Notes: generated from the sequence alone by a model not told the origin. A stretch of 64,000 nt of DNA from Euclidia mi (GCA_944739405.2 OX123187.2:75004450-75068449); one strand, 5' to 3'. Shown: positions 1-12,336, counted from the stretch's first letter. Numbers and translations: made by a program.

Positions 1-1
1 T

Positions 2-2942
2 CAGACAATTATCGACTTAACTCTCGCAACAGAAGGAGCCGCTGAACGCATCAAGGGATGGCACGTCTCGAAAGAGGCATCGTGCTCAGACCACAGATGG
101 ATCAGCTTCTCCATGGAAGTCGTTATACAACCCACACAGCCAGGTAGGAAACCACACAACACTGACAAAGCAAAGTATGTCCAATTACTTACAGAGAAAC
201 TTACCCTTACTGCTACGCCGACGGTACTGGGTGACAATGAACAGATCGACGAGCAGGTATGTACACTGATGCAGTCGATGCTAGACAGCTACCACGCAGC
301 CTGCCCAGAAACCACTCTACCCTCAACCCCAGGCAAACAACCCTGGTGGGGCGCTGAGCTTCAACGCAAGCGCAAGAAGGTAAGAAGGGCTTTAAACAGG
401 GCAATGAACACAAGCGCAGACGAAGATTGGGACGCTTATAAAGCGGCCAAATCAAGCTCATGCCTCAGATTATGACGTACCATGGGATGGAGGAAATTCT
501 GTGGGAGCATTGAATCTTGCCAACAAGCAAGACGGGTAAGAAAATTACTGGCTCAGCAACCAACGGTTGCACCAGGTACTCTCCGTAAACTGGATAACAA
601 ATACACCACATCGGAGGAGGAGACAAGACGCGGCCTACTCGAAACACAATCCCCAGGCTGCGTCCTCACCCTGGTAATAACGTGGCACGATACACAAACA
701 GTGGCGACCGAACACGAGTGGAGACATGCTAATACCGTGGTCACAGAGGAAAAACTCCGATGGGCCATCGATAGCTTCCATCACTTCAAAGCAGCCGGAC
801 TGGATGGCATCTTTCCAGGGTTATTACAATGGGGGGTGAACCTGACCGTAAAAGACTTCTGGCAATCATGTGGGCTAGCCTGGCCCTCAGATATTTACCG
901 AAGAGATGGAGGGAAATCAAACTAATTTTCATACCAAAACCAGGCAAAACAGACTATACCAATGCATAGTCCTTCAGACCAAAAAGCCTGACCTCCTTCA
1001 TGCTTAAAGCCTTGGAAAGGTTCCGCGAGAGGGAACTAAGAAGTGGGGCACTTAAGCACCAACCCGTACATGCCAACCAACATGCATACAGCTCAGGGAA
1101 ATCGACGGAATTGGCCTTACATCAGGTCGTGAACCAGATAGAAGCTGCTATACAACAAAAAAGCATCTGTCTGGGCATCTTCATTAACTTAGAAGGAGCC
1201 TTCGACAAGACAAACTTTTCCAGCATAAGCAACGCCCTAGCCAGACATGGTGTGGAGCAGATGCTCATACAGTGGATCCAAAACATGCTCAGTAAAAGGA
1301 TAGTGCGCCTGCACAGCGACACACAAACAGCCTTGATAACTAAAGGGTGCCCGCAGGGAGGTGTACTCTCCCCGCTCTTGTGGAACTTAGTCATCAATGA
1401 ACTCATAGGCAAACTCAACGCGAGATACCTCTACACAATAGGTTATGCAGATGATCTAACCATACTCACCTCAGTTAAGGTAACCAGTACAGTGTACGAC
1501 CTCACCCAACAAGCCCTACGCATAGTAGAGTGGTGGTGTAATGAGTACGAATTATCTGTAAACCCGACCAAGACCGAACTAGTTATGTTCACACACAAAC
1601 GCGCGCTGTGTACCTACCGACTGCCCAGGTTATTTAAAACAGAGCTTAAGCTGTCTACCGACGTCAAGTACCTGGGTGTCACTCTCGACTGAAAATTTAC
1701 ATGGAACAGCCACATGGAAAATAAGCTCAACAAAGCCAGCATTGTTTTCTGGCAGCGCAAGAAGATGATAGGCAAACGCTGGGGCCTATCCCCCAAAATT
1801 GTCTTATGGCTCTATAAGAAAATAATACGTCCGTTGATAAGCTACGGGGTAGTAGTGTGGTGGCCTCGGACCAACCTAACAACGGCCGCCAACAAGCTTC
1901 AAAGCTTCAAAGATTTGCATGCCTAGCGGCCACGGGCTGCATGAAAACTACACCTACAGCGGCACTCGAGGTGTTGTTGGACCTGCCTCCATTGCACCTG
2001 TTCATACAACAGGAAGCTACGATGTCGGCGGTTCAGTTAAAAGCTCTGAAGCTCTGGAAAGACACTAACACACCGCACACTAGCAACTTAAATACACTCT
2101 TCAAAGAAGTTCCTCTAACACAAGCCATTGGCGACCGAATACCGAAACAATTTGTGTTCGACAAGAAATTCTAAATCCAACTGTACGAGGATCTACACGG
2201 AGGAGCAGTTAACCACAACGAGCTCACGATCTTCACAGATGGGTCTCAGACGGATACAGGTACGGGTTCAGGAGTATTCTCCAAGGACCTAAACATCAAC
2301 ATCGCAGCACCGCTGGGAGCCTATAAAACGGTCTACCAGGCCGAATGTTTTGACATAATCTTAGCTGCCACAGCAATCATGGCACGTGAGGTAAGGGAAC
2401 GATCCATTAGGATCCCCTCAGATAGTATGGCTGTCCTTTCAGCCCTCCAAAGCCATACTTTCACATCGGCACTCACACTAGAATGCCACCAGAAACTAAC
2501 AGAGGTAGGTAAACTAAACAAATTTACACTGCAATGGATCAAGGGCATCAATCGACGTACTTGCCAGAAGATGGGCCACTTTAGATGTGGTGGGACCCCA
2601 AACCAATAATCCCCTTCCTTCTGGTTTTTATCGCAACCTGGTAAAAAATAGAACCAGGACCGCTGGGTCCTGGTTCTATTTCTTGGTTGTGCTGACAACC
2701 AGTCCTGAATTGGTATAGAAACATGCAGGCAGGCCAAGGAGGCTCTTCCTGCAGTAGACGTTAAGATAGCCAAACAAGTCCTCCGGCTGTCCAAGCAATA
2801 ACTTTAGACTGTCGCGGCCACCTATACAGGACACGGATGCTTTAATAAGCACCTATTTACTATAGAAATCACCGACAGCCCGCTGTACAGAGCTCGTATG
2901 GCAGCAGAGGAGACGGCAGCCCACCTGCTCCTCGACTGCCCT
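2..2942 (+). pseudogene. LINE ORF2 remnant: endonuclease C-terminus, RT, RNase H, zinc motif
   Basis: Frame 2 (2-475) opens inside the apurinic endonuclease-like domain; the C-terminal SDH motif lies near 95-105. RT follows in shifting frames: GLDGIFPGLLQ near 808, an IPKPGK stretch near 935, then an open stretch at 1000-1692 with PQGGVLSPLLWN near 1351 and the catalytic YADD at 1444-1455. RNase H starts with TDGSQ near 2236 and continues to about 2540 (YQAECF, SDSMAVLSAL), then deviates from the copy at 62 kb, which keeps the KGHSG part. The zinc motif near 2890 has lost two cysteines compared with the 62 kb copy (the C-x2-C pair there reads Y and R here). Stops and frame changes at about 476, 840, 970 and 1690 make it non-functional. 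Confidence 0.85.
2647..2680. repeat. Perfect 15 bp inverted repeat inside the LINE
   Basis: Arms 2647-2661 and 2666-2680 (aatagaaccaggacc and its complement) are separated by four bases. The copy at 62 kb has only the left arm at the matching place, followed directly by caacacaaccagtcctgg. The extra sequence here, up to about 2690, is the reverse complement of the adjoining LINE sequence, so it looks like an inverted duplication made by template switching. Confidence 0.8.
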
Positions 2943-3204
2943 ACATAATAGAAATCAAGTAGGTAGGTTATAACATTATTATAAAAGAAAAAAAAAACAA
3001 TAACAATAGAATATAGTGAGGTATGTGTCCCATCGCTGGCCAAAAAAGGCGGCTGGATCAGCACTATGTCCAGTGATGCTAGCGCATACCGGACGCTGGT
3101 ATTCTTCCAGCCCATTCTGGACATCCCGGATTTGCAACCATCGCCGTGCCGATCACAACATGCAATCCGTGTGACGTGTATCAGTGAATGTGTATTGTGT
3201 AGTG

Positions 3205-3207
<3 letters not shown>

Positions 3208-3245
<38 letters not shown>
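3208..3245. repeat. TA dinucleotide microsatellite
   Basis: About 18 TA units in a row, followed by attatctaatt. Confidence 0.95.
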
Positions 3246-3247
<2 letters not shown>

Positions 3248-3560
3248 CTAATTAGTGAAAATATACACATATACTTAGTTGCATAAAGTTAATAAAATAA
3301 ATATAATAATGATATAAGTTACATAATAATAAGGTTGAGAAGCGCGCCAAACTGTGGTGCCGGTAACGAGTCGAGAGCAGACTCGCCATCAAACAAACGT
3401 ATTGTCGCGAATCCTAAATTATCGCCGCGTCCGCCTCGTCGGAAGACGAGGGGTGAGCGGGTGTGAGGTCCAACACTCGGCGCTCGCTCACAACGAAGCG
3501 GAGCAAGTGCACACACCATCCGAGGCATTCACCGCCTCTTGACGCAACACTAACATTTTT

Positions 3561-3622
3561 TCGTACGATCGAACTTGAAACTATGCATGATAACATGCAT
3601 AGTTTCAAGTTCGATCGTTCGA
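3561..3622. repeat. Long hairpin, 24 bp perfect core
   Basis: Arms 3566-3589 and 3594-3617 are perfect complements around a 4-base loop (ataa). The stem extends to 3561/3622 with one mismatch. It lies at the right edge of a GC-rich island inside the insertion. Such stems often mark the centre or end of a fold-back element, but no element boundary is visible. Confidence 0.85.
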
Positions 3623-4170
3623 CGCGCAATGAATCACCCGCACGCAACAAACAATAAATACCTACTGTATATTTTCAAAGATTTTAAATAATTATAAGCT
3701 GTCATCAAGAATCAAATTAATTACAAAGTATATCATTATAATATTGGCACAGACTCATACATGGGTAAGTCGTAACCATAATAATTTTACTGTCCTATCT
3801 CTAAATATTTGTTGAATTTGTTTATAACGCAGCTGAAACAACTTAAAGACAAGACTGTTGGAATAACTAGTGTTTTGAATTTCAGATTTCTGCAAATAAC
3901 TGTCATATTGTGTCTGGGCAGCGATACTCAAGCCTGGCCCATTAAAACATACCTACGAATATGTAACCATGTTTTGGTCTCACAGTACAGGCAGCAGCAC
4001 CTGACCAGACACAGCACCCTGAGGGAAGCAGTGTGCCACATCAAGAGCCTGCTGGCCTTCCTCGAAGAGCTGGGGTGGCTCGAATGACAAGACTATTCCC
4101 ACCCGTACGCAAAATACACGCCAAGACGTGGAGTTGCGGAAACAGCCCGTGCCATCAAGTATCAAGTAAG

Positions 4171-4549
4171 AAACGTAAGATCAATCTACTATTCTTATTG
4201 TATGTCTAGACAAAAGGTAAAAGTCAAGGTAACAAAAGAAAATGAGCTTAGAAGTTCTATTGATAGTAAAAGCCGATATTATGAAGAAACTGTTGATGGA
4301 TTCCTTCATTGTAGTTAGTTGGTAAAAGTAGACAGTTACGGGTTAGTATGGTTGATTCTTTTTTAACAATATTTTAAGAGTACTATCATCTGACCCGGTT
4401 CTGCTCGCATGGTTAGCACAAGATGGCCTTTGTACTATTTTAATAAGCTGTATTACTCTGACGATACTGTTACAAAAGATGGCCTATTTGCTATTGATAA
4501 ATTCATAAGTTATATTAATCCCAAGTTCTTTCAACATAATTTTAATCAA
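4171..4549. other. Intergenic stretch, no gene seen
   Basis: AT-rich, stops in all frames, no recognisable repeat. Its right part may belong to the copia LTR that follows. Confidence 0.5.
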
Positions 4550-4737
4550 CATTGAAGGTTTCGCAGTCTTTAATTTATTTATTTTATTTCTGTTGTAATT
4601 TATTTTCGTATTTGAGAATAAAAGATGTGTTTCATCTAGTTGTTATTTTATTGAAGTAAGTGGTAACCTAGTTACATCGAATAAGAAGAATTTTGAATAC
4701 TTTGTAAAAACACTATAAAGCCAGTATTCTTACAACA
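4550..4737 (-). repeat. Probable 3' LTR of the copia element (left edge uncertain)
   Basis: Read on the minus strand, a purine tract (aaaggggtg, complement of 4738-4746) is followed at 4737 by tgttgtaagaatac, a typical start for a copia LTR. AATAAA-like signals lie further on. The outer end is placed near 4550-4553, where the plus strand reads tgaaggtttcgcagtc, but no second LTR is present to prove it. Confidence 0.45.
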
Positions 4738-4861
4738 CACCCCTTTAAACAAAATTCTCTACAATAAATGAAACATAAAAATGAACTCAAAATATATCAA
4801 TTAAAAAGAAAAGCAGTATGAAAATGTATACTAAGTACCAAAGTAAACGTGTTAAATATAT

Positions 4862-6107
4862 TTACACTAAACCTAAGCCTAGTACACATCTACCATGTGC
4901 CACACGCTGCAATCGTTTAGTTAAGATGTCAGCGGGCATATCACTTGATTTGATATATTTTAAGTTTACCGAATTATCACTAATCTTTTCTCTATTAGAG
5001 TGATATTTGGTATCTATATGTTTCGTCCTATGGTGGTGTACCGGATTTAAAGCCAAACTCTGTGCACTCTGATTATCAGTACAAACAGTTATGGTATTAG
5101 GTAATAACTTTTGCCTTACCATAGGATCTGAAATAAATTCAGTGATAAATCTCCTTAAATAAATCGCTTCCTTCGTAGCTTTAGTTATTGCCATATGGGC
5201 TTCCGCTGAGGACAAAGCTACGGTTTGCTGCTTCCTTGAGGCCCATAAAACCGGGCTGCCTACTAATTTAAAACAGTAACCCGTATAAGAACGGCGATCT
5301 ATATCACAGTTTGCCCAATCGGCATCGCAAAATCCTACAAGTAACATATCTGATTTTCTATAACAAATCGAATAATCTAAAGTGCCTTTTAGATATTTTA
5401 AGACTTTTTTCGCGACTAACCAATGAGTCTTGTTGTACCGAGTATTGAACTGACTCAGGTAACTAGTCGCGTATGCGATGTCTGGACGAGTATTAACACT
5501 CAGGAACATGAGGTAACCAATTAATTCTTGATAGGGATATACTTCTAGATTATGATCACTATCACTGGAGGTACTGACCTCTAGATTTCCAGATATTGGA
5601 GTTGTACAAGTTTTACAATTCTCCATTCCAAACTTTTGTAAAAGATTATTTATATAACTTTTCTGATGTACTTTTATTGCATAATTTTTCCTGGTTATAT
5701 TTAAACCAAGATAATAGCTTAAATAGCCCAAATATTTTATTGAAAAACATTTTTCAAGTCATTTTTGACAATGTCACACGTCTTGTCTTTTCTATAAAAA
5801 AGAATTATGTCATCGACAAAGACTGCAACTATAACCAACTCTTTTCCAAAAAGTTTGGTATACACACATGGTTAAGATGGAGTTTTCACAAAACCAAAAG
5901 ACGATAAAGTTTGATCTAACTTTATATTCCAGGCACGTGGAGCTTGTTTAAGTCCATACAGGGATTTTGTAAGAGACACACTTTGTTCTCCATACCCTTT
6001 ACTTTAAAACCTTGAGGTTGCTCCATGTAGACTTTCTCTAGCAAATCCCCATTTAAAAATGCAGTGTCAACGTCTAAGTGACGCATCTTCAAACCCAATA
6101 GGCTAGT
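4862..6107 (-). pseudogene. Ty1/copia pol remnant: RT and RNase H
   Basis: Minus-strand reading gives the C-terminal half of a copia polyprotein. RT begins with a LDVDTAFLNGDL motif near 6050-6085. The catalytic FVDD lies near 5810-5825 in another frame, then a stop or frameshift at about 5735 leads into an open run (5731-4862) beginning YLSYYLGLNI. That run contains the RNase H hallmarks CDADWANCDIDRRSYTGY, WASRKQQTVALSSAEA and the final HIDTKYH and SSDMPADILTK motifs. Everything upstream (gag, protease, integrase) is missing; the copy ends at about 6107, just before a MITE. At least two frameshifts make it inactive. Confidence 0.9.
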
Positions 6108-6133
6108 TGACAAAAAAAAAATTATAAGTCCGT

Positions 6134-6360
6134 CCTTTAGATTATTCAAAAATAAGCGATATGTATTTTTTTTTATTTGTAAATTAAACCAAAAATGACC
6201 AAGATATAGCACATTAAAGTTACGTATAACGTCACACCGTGCTGCATTTTTTCGCACTAGATGACGTCACACGTAACTTTAATTGGCTATATCTTTGTTA
6301 TTTTTTATTTAATCGAAAAAAGAAAAAATACGTCTCCAACATTTTTTTATAATCTAAAAT
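6134..6360. mobile_element. Fold-back MITE
   Basis: The whole stretch is an imperfect palindrome centred near 6245. Left arm: ctttagattat, gtattttttttt, gatatag, ttaaagttacgt, aacgtca. The right arm carries their complements in reverse order, ending ataatctaaaa. It separates the truncated copia RT on the left from the truncated RTE LINE on the right. It has no coding potential. Confidence 0.7.
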
Positions 6361-7925
6361 ACAGATTTTGTCCCAGGTAGATACACTTGTCGACAACTTC
6401 GAGCGTAGAGTTCCCAACCTGAATAGGAGCAGGTACAACATGGGCGTTCGACATGATTTTCGTCTGGTCCATGTTCATCTTAAGACCTACTTGTTGGGAG
6501 ACTCTACAGAGGCCATCGAGTATTGTGCCTGGTCTTCCATGGTCTCAGCCATGACTACGATATCGTCTGCGAATCGAAGGTGAGTGATGTACTCGCCGTT
6601 GATGTTGATGCCGCGTCCATTCCAGTCCAAAAGCTTAAAAACATCCTGTATCGTATCTGTAGCGCAGTGGTAAAAAGTTTCGGGGATATGACATCCCCCT
6701 GTCTCATCCCTCGCTGGAGTTGAATAGGTTTCGAACTCTGGTCCTGGAGGCGGACTGACATAGTGGCGTTTTCATACAAACACTTCAGCACTTCGATATA
6801 TCGGTAGTCAATCCGGCACCGTTGGAGAGACTGTAGCACCGCCCAGGTTTCGATCGAATCGAAGGCTTTCTCATAGTCCACAAACGCCAAGCATAGAGGC
6901 TGGTTATACTCCTCGGACTTCTGTATAACCTGCCGCAGCGTATGTATGTGGTCTATGGTACTATAGCCTTTACGGAAACCGGCTTGTTCGGGAAGCTGGA
7001 AGTCGTCTAGCTTGCTCTCGACTCTCGACGATTCGTGATGACCTTCGAAAACAACTTGTAGACGTGGCTCAGAAGTGTGATGGGTCTGTAGCTCTTTAAG
7101 AGGGTTTTATCCCCTTTCTTAAAGAAAAGCACCACCACACTTCTATGCCACGCCTGTGGCGTTTTACCCTCCAGAATGACGGAATTAAATAGCCTCCGAA
7201 AGGCTTCTACAGCGGGTGTGCCGCCGGCCTTCAGAAGCTCGCCCGTAATTCCGTCATCACCCGGCGCCTTGTTGTTTTTGAGCTGTTTGAGAGCAACACT
7301 AATCTCGTGCATGCTGACGTCCGCGATATCTTCGGTATAGTGTCGGGTCAATCCAGCTCTAGGGTCTGACGCTGGAGTACTTGCGGGTTGTTGCGTTGTC
7401 GTGTATAGCTGACAATAGAACCTTTCGATCTCCTCCAAGAGCTCAGGCTTGGACGATACGATTCTGCCATCCTCCGTCTTCAGCTTTGTCAACTGACTCT
7501 GCCCAACAGACAGATTTCTCTGGAACACTTTGGATCCCTTATTCTGCTCGATCGCCTCACGAAAACATTTTGTGTTGTATTGGCGGAGATCACGAGTCAG
7601 AGACTGAGAGATCTGTCTGTTGAGGTGCCGATATTTCGGCATGTCGTCGGAGGATAGCAGAACTATCTTGCGCCTTTCTTCTAACAACCCGAGGGTTGGA
7701 CCCGAGATCTTGCTGGTTCTCTTGCTTTTTCGGGGCTTACAAAATTCAGACCCTGTTATATGGACAGCATCCACGAACCCGTTACTGTACTTGTCCACAT
7801 CTACGCATTCGCCCAGGCATTCGAAACGGTTCTTGAGTTCGAGCTGAAAGCTCTCGGGGTTTTGGATATGAACCGGTGCCGGTCGGAGCGTGGACTTTAT
7901 CAACTTCAACCGTGATGAGTATTCA
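6361..7925 (-). pseudogene. RTE LINE (BovB-like) reverse transcriptase remnant
   Basis: Minus strand. The N-terminal side (7909-7007) holds an endonuclease/RT linker, then KNNKAPGDDGITGELLKAGG and KSYRPITLLS, the usual first RT motifs. A one-base shift near 7020 leads into FQLPEQAGFRKGYSTIDHI, and 6890-6555 gives LAFVDYEKAFDSIE and the GMRQGDVISPKLF block. The catalytic FADD sits near 6560-6577 in yet another frame. The C-terminal YLGQ motif is cut at about 6362 against the MITE. The endonuclease is missing upstream and the 3' end is lost, so this is a dead internal fragment of about 1.56 kb. These motifs are characteristic of the RTE clade. Confidence 0.88.
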
Positions 7926-9240
7926 ACATTAGTATCGAAGATTTACTTAGCCTTAATGTACGTAGAGGCTTAAATGAATTCAGCTTTGTTTGTCAGACAT
8001 TTTTATACTATAATTTTTTAAAAAGTAAAACAGACTATAATAATACTTTCAAACTTTATTTATGCGTAAAATTCAGAACATACTTTCGGTTAACATTAAT
8101 CATTTTTATAAAATCTATCATAAAACAGCTGTCCACTTTTATAATTTATATAAAAATTTTGTGGACGTAATATATTGTATTTTGTTAGGTTTATTTTACT
8201 GACTGTCTTTATACAATATATGTATTATTTTAAAATTTGAATAGATAAAATACAAAACCACAAGAGTGTATTATTATGTTAAATACTCCTTTAACAATAT
8301 TCAAAACAATAAAAAAACATCTCGCGAGGACTGTATTGTTTTTGAAACTAGACATAAAATATTGTTACAAGAAATAATATCTTCCATCGCACTCATTGTT
8401 GCGACACTCGCATCAAATTTTATACACATTGTTGTGCGGTAGAATGAGACAAAAAATGAAACAAAGAATGTTGAAATTATTCAAAACGGCAGAACCAACG
8501 CTAGTTTTATATGAAATGGCAAGTCGACGTACCCTTATTAAAAACGAAATTTAGTGTATTTTTCGCTAGACACTCATAGTATTCGTGCTAGGATTGACTA
8601 TAAAGAGGGTATTGTCACATTCTATTCATTCGCACAATGTTCTGGGGGTACACAAAAGTGGAAATTTAACGCTGTTTGCCGGCTTTCAAATCAAAAATGA
8701 AAGCGAGGTGGTATTTATATTATATGAATGCTGGTTTCTGTCCATGGCTTTGGCAGCAAGGATGTCGGTACGACGAAATGTAGCAGATGTGCGATTTTGA
8801 TTTGTAACCTACATTACTGATTCGTCACAATCCGTACTGTAGTTCTTACGTGAAGGACATCAATCTATTCTCACAAACACACACAAACGGTCACGCTTAC
8901 TATATGAGTACGAGTAGGTATTGATTTCTTGGCTAAAACAAAAATATCTGTCCTCAGTGATCTCCTAGAGTGAAATACTCTTTTTTATAACTGACTCCAG
9001 TCAACTTTAGTTTATTCTTTTAATTCTTCTAAGGTCACAAAACCTAATAAATAACTCATTCGTATAAAAAAGCAAGAAAACTAACTAGCCCAATGGTTTT
9101 GTTTGATTGTTGGAATTTTCTAACATAGTTTTTAGTTTACAGACAATTTGCATATCAATAGAAAATAAAGGTCCCCCGCAATTTATTATAATATCCTAAA
9201 TCAACTCTATACCTGCAATGTTACGAATATTTGAAATAGG
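7926..9240. other. AT-rich intergenic stretch, possible old MITE
   Basis: No gene recognised. Loosely matching inverted ends (cattgttgtgcgg...gagacaa near 8428-8455 and the complement of ttgtcacattctattc...acaatg near 8612-8640) suggest a degenerate inverted-repeat element. The rest is simple AT-rich DNA. Confidence 0.4.
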
Positions 9241-9284
9241 TACCGTATTTGATTGGCCAGTTTCTGTTAACTCAATACCCGTTC

Positions 9285-9390
9285 GGGAAGTTCGCCCGAT
9301 GGGAATCGAACTAGCAACCATCAGCTATTCGCACTAAGTCCAATTTGTTAACTATTTGACAGCTGAGCGACGGCTATAAGGGTTGCTAGA
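9285..9390 (-). mobile_element. tRNA-derived SINE remnant
   Basis: On the minus strand tatagccgtcgctcagctg resembles an A box and gctagttcgattccc a B box, spaced about 50 bases apart as in a tRNA promoter. It does not look like a working tRNA gene: there is no matching acceptor stem. Confidence 0.5.
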
Positions 9391-10619
9391 GGCCAGTTGT
9401 GAAATTAAAAAGCAAATAATAAAATTACGTTGCGTTTTAATTCTGGTATTAATTTTCGGAGGTAATATCTTCGGTCGTAAAATTTTGGCGGTGTTTTTGC
9501 TATTTGATGAATTTTGAACTGAGACAGGTACATAAATAGGTTGGCTGTTAATAAATTATGTTTTTATTTTATGCTTTTATATATAAGATTTTTCAGTGTA
9601 GAGGCTACTTCAATCTAGACTCCTATTCTTAAGCAGTAAATTATTTTTATGGACTGTTGGCTCGTTCGACCTTAAGTTTCGTTTGTCGAGTTGCCATTTT
9701 CTATCCTTGATTTGTCTTAGGCTTAATTCGCACACTTGTCATCAATTTATGTGATAAATAACTTATTGCTCCGAGTTTGATCATTCTTTGAAATACAGAA
9801 ATAGGTACGTTGATACATGAGGTTATCTTACAGCGATGGAAATTAATTAAAATATTTTATATGTCCAACAACTTCTATACTCTTAATTGAATAATATTTT
9901 TAATGCTGATAAAAATAATGTAAATAAAAACAAGCAATTTTTGGCAAATCGCAATACTTTTTAAATGGAATGCCCCAAAATTACTTCAGACGCTTATAAT
10001 CCAAAGACTCTTAATATTTCAAGTAAATAAATCCACGCTAAACATTGTTAAGAGCGACCTAGTTACAACGAACGTTGGAATTACACTCGGCGAGGGCATT
10101 AAGGCCACAGGCTGAGTATCAAAGCCAATAGACTTTGGTGCAAGATTGTGAATATGGCAGTTAACTGTGCGATTGTAAATTTGCCTTATAAGATTGGAAG
10201 GAAGAAAGATTTCCAGTATGAAACGATAAAATTTCATGTTTGACGAGTTACAATGAATAATAAATGTATTTCCAGAAAAGGTTTGACAATTCATTTCTTT
10301 ATCGAAGAACTCATGAGTTTATGAGCTGTGAGTTTATACATATAGTCAAAACTGAATTTAGGTTAATTAAAGATTTCATCTTATGATGACGATCCTATCA
10401 GATTTATTTATTTATTTTTCTATCAATTTTTTTATATCTCTCTTGCTCACCTGATGACATAATTAGCATACAGACTTGCAGTCCAATGCTGGTCATATAT
10501 CTCTCCCAATTTATGTCACAATAGCATTGTGAGTATTCGACAATAGGAGGATTCAGCCTACAAGAATACGCTAGCAAGACAGGTTAGTACAGGATTTTTA
10601 CAAATAATTATCCCATACA
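9391..10619. other. AT-rich intergenic stretch
   Basis: No gene recognised. Around 10440-10560 there is a worn SINE tail on the minus strand (gtccaatgctgg...ctctcccaat), like the tails seen elsewhere in the window. Confidence 0.4.
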
Positions 10620-11030
10620 CCGTGTGGTTGACGGCATAGAATACAAGTGTCACCACCCTCTATCTTCCCGTGGGTGTCGTAAGAGGCGACTAAGGGAGAA
10701 GTCTTAACTAAATACCATCTTTGCGTAGAGACGGAAAACTTGACATCAAACCCTATACGACTGCCTCGTTGGTCTCGCGGCATAAATGTGCGCGTGGGAT
10801 CGGGAGGTCCCGGGTTCGATTCCTGGGTCGGGCAGTGTTATTGGGTTTTTCACTCACGAAATTCTCAGTAGCAGCACGGAGTTTGGAAATGTGCCCGGTA
10901 CGGCAATAGGCTCGCCCCTTATTACGTGGGACTAAGGTATATCTGGCGAAGGGTGGGTGTAGAAGTACACCTCTGCCTACCCTTTCGGGGATAAAAGGCG
11001 TGACGTTATGTAAGTATGTATGTATGTATC
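10620..11030 (+). mobile_element. Metulj-like tRNA SINE, copy 1
   Basis: It starts CCGTGTGGTTGACGGC, carries a tRNA-like region (A-box-like gcctcgttggtctcgcgg near 10761, B-box ggttcgattcc near 10811) and ends with ggggataaaaggcgtgacg plus GTAT repeats. Flanks share the octamer cccataca (10612-10619 and 11031-11038), a probable target-site duplication. Transcription by RNA polymerase III and copying by a LINE in trans is the known mode for such SINEs. Head and tail match those of the RTE at 24-29 kb. Confidence 0.9.
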
Positions 11031-11415
11031 CCCATACAATCATCTCAACATGCTATCCTACGCAATAAGAATAATAATAAAATTGAACGGAAGCACTGGT
11101 AATTTGAATTTATATTATTAATCAAAATTCAAAGTTGCTGTGGGTGTGAACTCTCGACAACTTTGGCTTGATAGCATCTCGTCACTATAAGACCGCAGCT
11201 ATTTAATGAACTCTTAATTAAGGTAAATTGGGATAACTATTGAGTGGAAGGTGTAAGCTTAAGTGGTGTACACTCTTGCATCTTAGGTGTTTCAATTTCC
11301 GTACGGCGTAGCGGAAACTATCAAGGTACTTAATCATACGTTGTGTTGGGTTCAATGTCAAAAGATAGTAACAACCATTCTCCGCCTTATGTGAAGAAAA
11401 TAATAATAGTGCCAA
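11031..11415. other. Intergenic stretch, no gene seen
   Basis: AT-rich and unremarkable; short open frames only. Confidence 0.5.
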
Positions 11416-11419
11416 GTTT

Positions 11420-11810
11420 AGTCCTAACCGTCATCATCATCCTCCTGGCGTTATCCCAGTTTGAACCCGGGGTCCGCTCTCTAGTCTAACCGGATTTGGC
11501 TGAATATTAGCTTTTCCACGGAGCGACTGTCCATCTGACCTCTGCAACCCGAAAGGATAGCGATATTCCATGGTTTAGACTAGTGTCAGTTTATTTTAGA
11601 GGTACTGACGCACTATAACGACTGACAATGATCTTCATGACAACCGGGACCAACGGCTTAACGTGCTCTCCGAGGCACGAGACAAGCGATAATTAACAAT
11701 TTAATCCGCACATAATTTCGAAAAGTCATTGATGCGCGCCGTGGATTTGAACCCGATACCCTCTGCATGGCAGTCCGTTGGTCTCTCCACTAGGCTATAA
11801 GTTTAGTCCT
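11420..11810 (-). mobile_element. tRNA SINE of a second family
   Basis: On the minus strand it begins with a tRNA-like head (agcctagtggagagacc...gggttcaaatccacggcgcgc-like) near 11800-11740, continues with a body shared with the copy at 14945-15860, and ends with caaactgggataacgccagg and a GATGAT tail near 11420. Other pieces of this family lie at 30.9, 50.3, 52.3, 57.6, 57.9 and 58.4 kb. Confidence 0.85.
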
Positions 11811-12336
11811 ATCCATTCTGCGTAAATTCATTGACGGCGGTAGGTAAAAGGCCTTGGAAAAGGCTGACAACTGGTTTCAATATTATATCTATCTATGGAC
11901 TATCCATGGATTTAATTGCTATAGATACAGATTTGACTATATTTTGTATGGAGCTTATATCAAATATCCCTTATATAATGCTAATATAATCTATAGTTGG
12001 TGCCACGAGAAGATAGACTTTTTGTAAACAAACATTCAGGGCGCCACAACCTTTTTTCAAACAGTTGTGTTTTAGATTTTATACCTACTAGTCTTTTTTT
12101 TCATTGCCTAACTATGCCTCTATGTTTTTAAATTTATATTGTTAATTTTACTGAAATAAAAATATTTGATTTTGGGTTTGAGTGGTCGAATGTTCATAAA
12201 TTTACCGATTTTTTTGTCGTTTTACACGTAATTTATTCTGTTAATTAAGGAAAAATAGTATAAAAAGAGTACCATGTATGTAAATGATAGAGTACATACA
12301 TGTTACTCTATGATTGACATGTTGTTTTTTAAATCA

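Larger units (their letters stand above)
2942..3974. other. 1.03 kb insertion in the LINE, origin unknown
   Basis: Bounded by the points where similarity to the 62 kb LINE copy stops and resumes. It holds AT-rich flanks, a TA microsatellite, a GC-rich island at about 3335-3550 and a strong hairpin. I see no clear terminal inverted repeats, poly(A) or target-site duplication, and no convincing coding region. It could be a mobile element with worn ends or filler DNA from break repair. Confidence 0.6.
1..4170 (+). mobile_element. Decayed RNase H-bearing LINE (I/LOA/R1-like), interrupted
   Basis: This is a non-LTR retrotransposon whose 5' part lies outside the window. Endonuclease end, reverse transcriptase, RNase H and a C-terminal zinc motif follow in order, and the 3' end ends in ATCAAGT-type repeats near 4155-4170 instead of poly(A). 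Sequence collinear with the second copy at 62018-62852 stops at about 2942 (ctcgactgccct) and resumes at about 3975 (cacagtacaggcagcag), so about 1.03 kb of unrelated DNA lies between. Endonuclease plus reverse transcriptase plus RNase H is the architecture of the I, LOA and R1 groups; I cannot choose among them by eye. It is dead: several frameshifts and stops. Confidence 0.85.

Noticed and set aside
10781..10840. Possible tRNA gene (A and B boxes)
   Set aside because: The same block recurs at 12.7 kb within an identical 400 bp repeat with SINE head and tail; no closed acceptor stem, so it is SINE.
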